Origin: Ahaetulla prasina
Lineage: Eukaryota; Chordata; Lepidosauria; Squamata; Colubridae
NCBI RefSeq assembly: GCF_028640845.1
Contig: NC_080546.1
Coordinates: forward strand, 22,308,020-22,372,019
Direction of reading: 5' to 3'
Length of the DNA stretch: 64,000 bases
Below, piece after piece: positions 55,874 through 64,000 of the stretch. Each line of letters opens with the position of its first letter. Position 1 is the stretch's first letter. Below the pieces are notes generated by a model. It was not told where the DNA came from. It ran no database searches and was given only the letters and a program-made list of their open reading frames with translations. A program made the position numbers and the translations under genes.

Positions 55874-56133
55874 AGGGGCTGTGATAGCTCAGGCTGTTAA
55901 GAAGCCTGTTATTAGAACACAGCAGCCTGCAACTACTGCAGGTTCAAGCCCGGCCCAAGGTTGACTCAGCCTTCCATCCTTTATAAAGTAGGTAAAATGA
56001 GGACCCAGATTGTTGGGGGGGGGCAATAAATTGACTTTGTAAAAAATATACAAATAGAATGAGACTATTGCCTTATACACTGTAAGCCGCCCTGAATCTT
56101 CGGAGAAGGGCGGGATATAAATGTAAACAAAAA
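55874..56133 (+). mobile_element. tRNA-derived SINE with L2-type tail
   Basis: The head GGGGCTGTGATAGCTCAGGC (A box) and AGGTTCAAGCCCGGCCC (B box) differ from the T-SINE head, but the body AAGGTTGACTCAGCCTTCCA is shared with it. The end, TGTAAGCCGCCCTGAATCTT then AGAAGGGCGGGATATAAATG, is the L2 LINE tail (compare 23325-23370), so L2 machinery likely copied it. Confidence 0.8.
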
Positions 56134-56140
56134 AAAAAAA

Positions 56141-56486
56141 GGTAAAAGTTCCCCTCGCACATATGTGCTAATCGTTCCTGACTCAAGGGGCTGGTGCTCA
56201 TCTCCGTTTCAAAGCCAAAGAGCCAGTGCCGTCTGAAGAGGTCTCCGTGGTCATGTGGCCGGCATGACTCAACACCAAAGGCACACGGAATGCTGTTACT
56301 TTCCCACCAAAGGTGGTCCCTATTTTTCTACTTGCATTTTTTATGTGCTTTCAAACTGCTAGGTTGGCAGAAGCTGGGACAAGTAACGGGAGCTCACCCC
56401 ATTATGCGGCACTAGGGATTTGAACTGTTGAACTGCCGACCTTTTGATTGACAAGCTCAGTATCTTAGCCACTGAGCCACCACATA
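56141..56486 (-). mobile_element. Sauria-type SINE, antisense
   Basis: GGTAAAAGTTCCCCTCGCAC at the left is the tail. GATTTGAACTGTTGAACTGC (B box) and CTTAGCCACTGAGCCACC (A box) lie at the right. Near full length. Confidence 0.85.
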
Positions 56487-56503
56487 CCTTAAAATAATAA
56501 TAT

Positions 56504-57490
56504 GACAGAGAGGCTAATTCTGGCTGCACAAGACCAAGCCTTAAGAACAAATGCATACAAAGCCAGAATTGAGAAGACAGCGACAGCAAAAGAGTTAAAG
56601 AAACACTGGACCACAGTGGTTAAGCTGCTGTAAGGAAATTGAACAGGTTGAACTACAAACAAAGTAGCAACAATCATGCACTGGAACATCTGCAAGATAT
56701 ACCATTTGCCTGCAAGCAAGAACTGGTGGGACCATAAGATAGACAAAGTAAGGGAAAAATGGAAAAAGCTACATTGCTCTGGGACTTTAGATTTCAAGCA
56801 GAGAAGCACCTGCCACATAACACCACATAACACTTATTGACAAAAGAGTTGTTGATAAGACAGTCAGAAGTGTCTGTTTAGTGGATGTAGCAGTATTTTG
56901 GAGACAGCAGAAAAGAACAGAGAGAACTGGAGGAGGTGACAAAATACAAAGACTTTAAAATAGAGATAGAACTATTTTGGGAGAAGAAAGCAAAAGTTAT
57001 CAGTAACAATAATCGGCAACTTCAGCCTTGGTGGTGCAGTGGTTAGAGTGCAGTACTGCAGACTATTTCAGTTGATCACTGGCTACCTGCAATTTGGCAG
57101 TTCAAAGCTCACCAGGCTCAAGGTTGACTCAGCCTTCCATCCTTCCAAGGTCGGTAAAATGAGGACCCGAATTGTTGGAGGCAACAGTTGGATGCTGTAA
57201 ACCACTTAGAGAGGGCTGTAAAGCACTTTGAAGCAGTATATAAGTCTAAGTGCTATTGCTATCTTGGGAAAAAAAATATAGACCACCAGGTCTAGCCATT
57301 AGTACTGACAAAATCACCTTCAGTAATTTACAAAAGGCAGCTTTACTTGGAGCAATTTACATCTTGCGATGATACCTTTAAGACCATCAAACATCCACAC
57401 CTACCTATCCCAGGTCCTTGGGAAGGACTCGATAGATGGACAAAAATTCCAAATTCAGTCTAAACCTTTAGCTGACTGTGATGAATAATA
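56504..57490 (+). pseudogene. R4/Dong-like LINE C-terminal region, interrupted
   Basis: Decayed reading gives LILAAQDQALRTNAYKARIE, ATIMHWNICKIYHLPAS, and RELEEVTKYKDFKIEIELFW-like sequence before the SINE at 57012, then PIPGPWEG-like sequence after it. In intact R4-type elements this part holds the CCHC knuckle and restriction-like endonuclease. Here the key Cys and PD...D positions are broken. Confidence 0.6.
57012..57263 (+). mobile_element. T-SINE inside R4-like LINE
   Basis: The head TTGGTGGTGCAGTGGTTAGA, body CAAGGTTGACTCAGCCTTCC and AAAATGAGGACCCGAATTGT, and end TATATAAGTCTAAGTGCTAT are the fullest of the four copies. Confidence 0.85.
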
Positions 57491-58177
57491 AAAATCCTCA
57501 TTATCCCAGTGAATGCTGAATATTTTGACATTGCACTAAGAGATATCCTAGAAAAAAATAAACAAAAACATCTGGCCAATAACCATTTTGGACCAAAAAT
57601 AAAAAAAAAATCACTTTTAGAAGAGGATGGCACAGTTTTGTAGACTTCATTTAAAGCACACCACTATATTCTCATATAATATTAACAGTTTAAAAATTCA
57701 ATAGTAATCCTATTTATATATTTCTTGAGGTCTGAGAATAAGTTTTTCAAGGCTCTTGAGGTTTTCTTTTAGTTTTTAGCTGGAGGAGAGAGAGAATTGG
57801 CCAATGCCTTTGTGACTAAAATGGAATATCTTATTTACTTTGCAAACAAGTGCAGTGGGAGATTTTGGACTGAAATCAATGGGACAAGCAGATAGGATAT
57901 TTTGCATCCCAATAAATTTAAATTAATAAATAAGTGTTTACATTTTTTCTTGTGTGGTGGGAATCCTTTCCAGTTTAAAGAGCTCTTCTTGAAACAATAG
58001 ATTTGAAGTGTGGAGCTTTCTACACTTTCTTTCAAACAGAAAAACAATAAAAGACTTTCAAATTCTTGGGCAGTCTGTTGGCTTTGAACTGCTGCCAGTA
58101 TTGAACTTGGTTCAGGTTATAAATTGCCCATGTTTGCAAAACAGCTACTACTGAGAAGTGTTTGTTGATGCCCCTCA
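57491..58177. other. unique DNA
   Basis: No recognised feature. Confidence 0.35.
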
Positions 58178-58189
58178 GGTACCTTGTAT

Positions 58190-58808
58190 GTTGGAAATGT
58201 CACCAGACACCTGGTCGAATTATCATATGTGGTGAAAATGCACAGAAGCCAAAAAATACTGGCCAAAAATACATACGTGGTGGGAGAAGATGATACAACT
58301 ACATATTGATTAGAAACCCGAAATATTCTTGCTGGGGATTTTACCAGGAACTTATAGTAAAGAGAATGTATATTTGATTATTCAAATCATAACAGCAGTT
58401 AGGATTGTACTTATCTCATCCTACAGATGAGAACATGATTATGAAAATAATAGAGTGTGCAGAAATGAATAGGTTAACACTTGTAATTAAAGAAAAGGAA
58501 CAAACTGAATATGATAATGTATGGGAACTATTTTTTCAAAGGTTAGAGAATAAATATGAAAGTTAGAAATGAAAGTAGATTAGTGAAATATAAAAAATAT
58601 ACTAATAGAATTAATAAGTTAAGAGGAGAATTGTTACAGTATTAGACATGCAATGTATATCAATATTAAGCTTAAGAATAGATAAACAATGAACATGGTA
58701 GTAAATTTCAATTGTTGTTGCTCAAGACATTTGTACCAGACACACACTGTTTAATGGAAGATGGATTATTTGTATTAAAATAAAAAAATTAAGAATTACA
58801 AAAAAAAA
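58190..58808 (+). mobile_element. 5'-truncated L1 LINE
   Basis: It starts inside the ORF2 Cys-rich end (CWKC at about 58190) and later reads KIIECAEMNRLTLVIKEKEQ and WELFFQRLENKYES before a stop near 58565. The AT-rich 3' UTR ends in A10 at 58799-58808. A 12-bp target duplication (AGGTACCTTGTA, AGGTACCTCGTA; 58178-58189 and 58809-58820) with one mismatch marks L1-type insertion. Confidence 0.8.
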
Positions 58809-58820
58809 AGGTACCTCGTA

Positions 58821-59472
58821 CTGTTTCATCAGACAACTTTTTATTCTTCATCTTTTTGCCTTTTATACTTTAAAGTACCTCTTTGAATGACTTTGAGATG
58901 TCTCTCTCTTGCTTACTACTGATAATCCTTCAGCTCTTCTTTCTCTACTGAACATATTGCAGAAGTTTCTCATAGCTCCTTTAAAATTTAGAGTACAACA
59001 GAGTCAAACTATTGTTCGTATAAAACTGATTCTTCATGTTACTCCTGGTGTAACCTACCTCAGTCAGAAAACTTGACTGTTCCACTAAAAATTTCTATGT
59101 CATAATTAAATATATCACAAGTTGTTGTTTTCACTTGGAATTCTGAGCATATTTGGCACCTGTATCCAGCTGCTGTTTCATTTTTCTAAAACATACAGAG
59201 GCATGGTAGGAACAAAGGTGGCTCTTTCCTACAGCCATCCTAATATCAATTTAGACTTAAAAGATACTGAGATACAGGAAATAATCCACTTGATGGTATT
59301 TTGCCAAGCCCCTTCTCAAAGACTGATCAAAATCTGAAAGATAATTATTTTTCTGCATTCCATTTTCCTAGCTCCATTTCCTACTCCTGCTTCTAGCGTG
59401 AACTGTAAATCATCTGAGCAAAACTCTGGGCTACTCTTTGTCCTTTTTACATCCTGCTGATTTATAGGGAAA
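58821..59472. other. unique DNA
   Basis: No recognised feature. Confidence 0.35.
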
Positions 59473-59483
59473 TAATAGTATCA

Positions 59484-59801
59484 GGGACGTGGTGGCTCAG
59501 AAGGTCTTGTCGATCAGAAGGTCAGCGGTTCAGTGGTTCAAATCTCTAGTGCCGCGTAACGGAGTGAGCTCCCATTACTGTCCCAGCATCTGCCAACCTA
59601 GCAGTTTGAAAGCACGTAAAAAATGCAAGTAGAAAAATAGAAGCCACTTTGGTGGGAAGGTAACAGCGCTCTATGTGCCTTCGGCATTGAGGCATGACCA
59701 TGGAGATGTCGTCGGACAGCGCTGGCTGTCCGAAATGGAGATGAGCACCGCCCCTAGAGCCAGAAATGACTAGTACACATGTGCGGGGAAACCTTTACCT
59801 T
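59484..59801 (+). mobile_element. Sauria-type SINE
   Basis: The head GTGGTGGCTCAGAAGGTCTT has lost part of the A-box region. The B box GTGGTTCAAATC and the ACCTTTACCTTT tail are present. An 11-bp duplication TAATAGTATCA flanks it (59473-59483, 59802-59812). Confidence 0.9.
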
Positions 59802-59812
59802 TAATAGTATCA

Positions 59813-60483
59813 ATTTTGCATTTGTTGAAAAATAAGAAATGCTACTAGGTTCTTTGGATTATGGTCATTGTTTCTAAACTAATTTCTATTTTTGAGTTTC
59901 AAACATTTCACTTTTTTTTAGGACAAGAATGGATACAAACATGACCTTGAGGCCAATTATGTAGGATAAACTACAGCCACAGAAGGCCTGTTATGCCCGG
60001 ACTTCATTTTAAAGTGTAACTCAGGATGACAGAAGGTAAATGTCATTTCTGTAACAACAGCTGCTTGACAGCAAGACATAGTGAAATGCCTGTTCAAAAT
60101 CCCAAGATAGAGACATTAGCGAAGTCTTTGTACCTTATTTAAATTCCTTCTATTAAGGTTCTAATCTACACTTTACTGAAATCAGCAAATCATTCCTCCC
60201 CTGAAGTTTCAATGCCGCCCTAATTTTTACTGTGCTCTCTATAAAATCTATATTTATGGTATTTCATTTCCTTATGAAATTGCCTGAAGCCAACATAGTT
60301 AACTAAAATGTATCCGTGCAAATAGATTATGATTGTATTTTAAATACAAACAAAGCAAACTATTTCAGAAATAGCAAATACCCCATAGAGACATATACCC
60401 CTTAGCTCTTCCTTGTATTGCCTCCTTACTATTTTAGTTATATTGCATCCAACCAAATATAAAACTATCACCCTATGTTAGAC
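59813..60483. other. unique DNA
   Basis: No recognised feature. Confidence 0.35.
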
Positions 60484-60680
60484 TTATATGATGTGGTGGT
60501 TAATATGGTAGCCTAGAAACCTGTGAGTTCTAGTATCACCTTAAGTATGAAAGCCAATGGGTGACTTTGAGTTAGTCATTCTCTCTCAGCCCAATTCAGT
60601 TCCCAACATTGTTGTTATGAGAAAATAGGAGGGAGAATTTAACGGAGGAAAGAATCCTGAATATAGAAGGTTATGATTTA
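60484..60680 (+). mobile_element. U-SINE
   Basis: GTGGTGGTTAATATGGTAGC (A-box-like), GAGTTCTAGTATCACCTTAA (B-box-like), CATTCTCTCTCAGCCCAATT. It aligns with 9505-9703. Confidence 0.65.
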
Positions 60681-60781
60681 CTATATGGATGGCATGCATA
60701 TTTAATCTATGACAAAAAGGTGGATGAGGCTTTTAAAAATCATGTGTTAAGAGAAAATAGGAGGGAGGAGTGTGGGTGTGT

Positions 60782-61871
60782 CTGGGGTGAAATGCTCCCG
60801 GTTTGGACCGGCTCACCTGATCCAGTAGCGATGGCAGCGGGTGGTTCGGAGAACCGGTAGCAAAAATCCCTGGCCCCACCCCTTGCCTCTGCTGAACCTC
60901 GCCATCATCAGAGGAAGTTTTTTTTTATGTTTAAAAGCAGTTTTTCTTCAGCCAAAAACATGCCTTTAAAAGTAAAAAAAAAAGCCTTTGATGATCCCGT
61001 GGGTCAGCTGAGATCGTTAGAATGCTTGAAACTCTTTTTTAAACAATCTCTTTGGCCAAAGAGGTTGTTAAAAAAAAGGGTTTTAAAAGGTCCTCTGGTG
61101 ATCCCAGCTGAGTTCCTCATCATCAGAATCTTAAAAAACATATTTTCTACAAGCTCTTCAGCCGAAGAGCTTGTAGAAAACCTCCTTTTAAGAGATTCTG
61201 GGCTGCAATGAAGCACTTACCTTATATTGCTCCTTTCCAGCTGGGAAAGCCATGCTTTACATCAGTTGCATCAACAAGCTGCCTGCCTGAAATCCATCTC
61301 AGTCGGCAACTCAATTTGCCTGCTTTACTGGCTGAGAAACTCTGAGAATTGAAGTCCAAAAACCTTAAAGTTATTAAGGTTGGAGACCTCTGATCTAAAA
61401 TATATATTATTAAAATAAAATAATAAAATAAAATATTTGTGCAGCTTTCTGAGATTTGATGTATTTCTGTAGTGCTTCACTCTACACAAACACACATAAT
61501 CTCACAAAGCTATATGTGACATTTTGTGTGTATGTGAGTCAGTTGTGTTGTGTTGTGTTGTGTGTGTGTAAGGTGTGAAAGTTGGTTTTTGAGCTTTTTG
61601 TGGCTGTGTGAGGTTCCTGCTTGTTGCAGGGGTCATTTTGGGTGAAGTGGAGCTGCTTTTACATTGTGTGTGAGTCAGTTGTGTTGTGTTGTGTGTGTGT
61701 AAAGTGTGAAAGTTGGTTTTTGGTACCTCTTATTGTTTTGTATACTTTATTTATTATTTTTATTATTTAGTTATTGGCCACGTCCACCCAGTCATCAGAC
61801 CACCAAGCCACGTCCACCAATTAAGCCATGCCCACAGAACCGGTAGGGAAAATTTTTAGATTTCACCCCTG
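60782..61871 (+). mobile_element. long hAT-B subfamily element
   Basis: It starts CTGGGGTGAAATGCTCCC and ends GATTTCACCCCTG. Collinear with 36225-37569 but with a short AAAAT array. It has perfect hairpins, for example a 17-bp stem at 61143-61159/61164-61180 with a 4-nt loop and a shorter one near 61045-61070. The flanking octamer (GGGTGTGT versus GGTGTGCG) is weak. Confidence 0.75.
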
Positions 61872-62439
61872 GTGTGCGTGTGTTTGTGTGTGTTTACCAC
61901 CTTGAGTTACCTATAAAGTAATAAATGCATGATAAAAATCTAATAATAAATAATAATATTTGTTACTGTCTGGAAAAGATGTCTATTAGCATGGGAAAAT
62001 TCCATTCTTATTATTTATTGTTCACCAAGAAGAAGGATTCATTTTAATCAACTGAACAATCTCTGATAAAAATAGCTACCAAGTAGACAGAAATCTGTAT
62101 AGTATAAAAATTCATGTTTTGCCCTTTTTTGCCAATTCTATCAAGGACAGAAAAGCTAACTAAATAATGAATATCATAGACATAAGTGGTTTATTGCCTC
62201 TCTTGAAAGGTGTGCAAATATTATTTATCTCTATGTGCCGTTTATCTATATCTGTGTTGTTTATCTGTATATCTAGAGTTTATAACATGATCTAAATCTT
62301 TTAAAAATGATTGCCAACAAGCCCAATTTCCTGTTTTCTGTACTCCTTAAGATGCAACCCTTTAATGTATTATGGGACCAACTTTGGAAGCCCTTTTAAT
62401 CTTCTTTATAATATAAATTGTATATATTAAGTAAGAGTC
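61872..62439. other. unique DNA
   Basis: No recognised feature. Confidence 0.35.
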
Positions 62440-62700
62440 TTTGGTGCTCTCTCAGCGTGGTTGTTTTCTTGCAGAAGTTTCATTATCCAACTAAGTAACA
62501 TCCTCTGCGCCAGAAGGGAATGGGGTTTGCTCTGTTTATTTATAATAGTTTGCCCTGTCATTGGTGGTGGGAGTGTGGTTTTCTGCTTAATAGTTCCTTG
62601 ATTAGTGTGATGGAATATAGTCAGGAGTTGCAAGAGAACGGAGCAAAGAGCCACCAGAGCTTGGAATTTTGGGTATGGAAGAAGAGGGTATGGTCGGTCC
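62440..62700 (-). mobile_element. possible Penelope-like fragment, antisense
   Basis: The minus strand reads AGAGGATGTTACTTAGTTGG, then ATAATGAAACTTCTGCAAGA, matching the block at 63486-63550 in reverse. The hammerhead-like order (62477-62507) is decayed at the first box. Confidence 0.4.
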
Positions 62701-62819
62701 CACTCCTAGCAATTCAGAGTCTATTTAACTCTGTCTGTCTGTAGATGATTTAGTCTGTCAATATTTCTGTCTATAGGCAAAAATAAAAATAAAAGAGCTA
62801 CTCAGAAGTAACTCTACAT

Positions 62820-62997
62820 CAGTGATGGTATTTAGCTGGTTCTCTCCAGTTTGGGCAAACCTGTAGCAGCGGCTTCAGGAGGCTCTGCCCACCTGCCCGG
62901 ACATCATCACATCCTGTTTTTCATGCTCTGTGCATGCCTAGAGGTGGTGCGAGCTCTCTGGTAGCGAAGGTAAGAACACCATCCCTGCTTCTTTGGG
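62820..62997 (+). mobile_element. hAT-B-like short element
   Basis: It starts CAGTGATGGTATTTAGCTGG and ends CACCATCCCTG. It is similar to 37572-37750. No convincing target duplication. Confidence 0.6.
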
Positions 62998-63039
62998 CCT
63001 AGACAGTTATGCTTTGTTTATTGCTTACTGACTAACAGA

Positions 63040-63560
63040 GCACATGGATCAACACCAACTAGCAGTCAGAAGACACAATGAAAATTCCTTAATTTCGCAA
63101 AAAATGGATAGACTTAACTATAGTTTCAACTGAGAAACTGTAAGCACCCTAAACCAAGCAAAATCCAAAAATGTTAGAGAATTCCTGGAAAGCTTGGCAC
63201 AAGACAAATCAACTATCAATAGACACATAATGATAAACAACATTTACACATCATTCAAGAGAGACAATAAAAAAGTTAAAAGGGAAACTAAAAGACCAGA
63301 ATGCTTCCCTCAGCAGCAATCAACTCCCACATAAGCAGAGATTAACAACAGAATTAATACAAGACAAATGATCAAGCAATAAACAATAGTCTAATCAAGG
63401 AACAAGAGAGAAAAACCACACCTCCATCAACTGTGACTGGCAAGTTACTGTATATAAATAGAACAAACTCCTCTCCCTTCTAGCACTGAAGATCTTACTT
63501 AGTCTAATAATGAAATATATGCAAGCAAACAACAAAGCTCAGAGAGCATCAAGGATTGCA
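63040..63560 (+). mobile_element. possible Penelope-like element 3' part
   Basis: A non-coding stretch ends with CTGAAGA (63486-63492), a spacer able to form a weak stem, GAAAT (63512-63516, for GAAAC), then GCAAGCAAACAACAAAGCTC and AGAGAGCATCAAGGA. It shares this end with the antisense copies at 62440 and 63690. The element name is inferred only from the hammerhead-like arrangement. Confidence 0.4.
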
Positions 63561-63689
63561 TAGTTCAAGCCTGAGCTACTAATATTGTCTTTTATTGGTA
63601 TAAACTTCATGATAGTATGAAAAATTATTATGCAGGAAGAAATTGGAAACAGGAGTTCTGGGGAAAGGTTTTCTATTGCAATACTGATG

Positions 63690-63786
63690 AATATCTGTAA
63701 CTCTGGTGTATGATGAGAGTGAAGATTCATTCTCCGAGCTTGTGGGTTGGTTTCTGAGTGTTTCACTACCAGGCTAGGTAACATCT
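63690..63786 (-). mobile_element. possible Penelope-like fragment, antisense
   Basis: The minus strand reads GATGTTACCTAGCCTGGTAG, then TGAAACACTCAGAAACCAAC and CCACAAGCTCGGAGA. The TACC/GGTA stem before GAAAC (63760-63764) is intact. Confidence 0.45.
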
Positions 63787-64000
63787 TTTTTTTTTTTGTC
63801 ACAACAGTATACGCAAACATTGACATAAAACAACAACACATCATATAAACATATATATAAGCAAAAGTATGCAATAACTATATTAATTTGATATAATGAA
63901 AGGGAACAATAGGACAGGAATGGTAGGCACTTTTGTGCTCTTATTCATGCCCCTTATAGTCCTCTTAGGAATGGGGTGAGGTCAATAGTAGACAGTTTTT
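63787..64000 (-). mobile_element. L3-like LINE 3' UTR, cut by window end
   Basis: A T-rich run, then TGTCACAACAGTATACGCAA and CCATTCC-complement blocks (CTCTTAGGAATGGGGTGAGG) match 51735-51960. The element continues beyond the window. Confidence 0.8.

Overview
The window is vertebrate non-coding DNA, most likely from a squamate reptile and probably an advanced snake. No host protein-coding gene or exon could be recognised. The evidence for a squamate is the repeat mix: Bov-B LINE 3' ends, tRNA-derived SINEs with Sauria-type ACCTTT tails, L2/CR1/L1/R4-like LINEs, many hAT-type elements with 8-bp target duplications, and a LINE family whose 3' end runs directly into (ATTCT)n, a pattern reported from colubroid snakes. 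The background is AT-rich. The one GC-rich block is an LTR retrotransposon. Family labels used here are local: LINE-A (tail AATCACACTTGGCCAATAAA plus ATTCT repeats), hAT-A (termini CAGGGGTGTCAAACTC), hAT-B (termini near CAGAGGTGGGTTTCA), MITE-K (termini near TACTGTATTTTTCGGAGTAT), MITE-M, T-SINE, U-SINE and L3-like LINE. REGION 1-9.9 kb: sparse repeats in unique AT-rich DNA, including a CR1 end split by a hAT-A copy, an R4-like LINE split by a LINE-A copy that itself carries a hAT-B copy, and a Sauria-type SINE with a perfect 13-bp duplication. REGION 9.9-16.2 kb: a Ty3/Gypsy element with two nearly identical LTRs and an ATATA target duplication. Gag with a zinc knuckle, protease, reverse transcriptase, RNase H, integrase and a chromodomain-like tail lie in order but in shifting frames. 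An 11-nt sequence beside the 5' LTR is complementary to the predicted transcript start, as in the self-priming Tf1/sushi group. The protease segment is present three times in tandem. REGION 16.2-24.9 kb: R4-like and Bov-B remnants and a 2.7-kb minus-strand L2 LINE (part of the endonuclease, RT, C-terminus) that meets a plus-strand LINE tail head to head. REGION 25-35.9 kb: mostly unique DNA, with GATA/GACA and CATA microsatellites, a large palindrome with a hammerhead-ribozyme-like core, a fold-back MITE, a Tc1/mariner remnant and a solo LTR related to the Gypsy LTR lying inside an L1 end. REGION 35.9-49 kb: many hAT-B copies with 8-bp duplications, a 290-bp AAAAT expansion, a palindromic hAT MITE, a second Tc1 copy, a second solo LTR, a multiply interrupted CR1, Bov-B, and one hAT nested in another. 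REGION 49-64 kb: a 734-bp hAT-type element with a perfect 8-bp duplication carrying a 129-codon coiled-coil ORF that looks like captured host exon sequence, then LINE-A, L2, CR1, R4, L1 and several SINEs, and finally a cluster of elements with hammerhead-like motifs. Nothing here works together as a pathway. The window records successive nested insertions.
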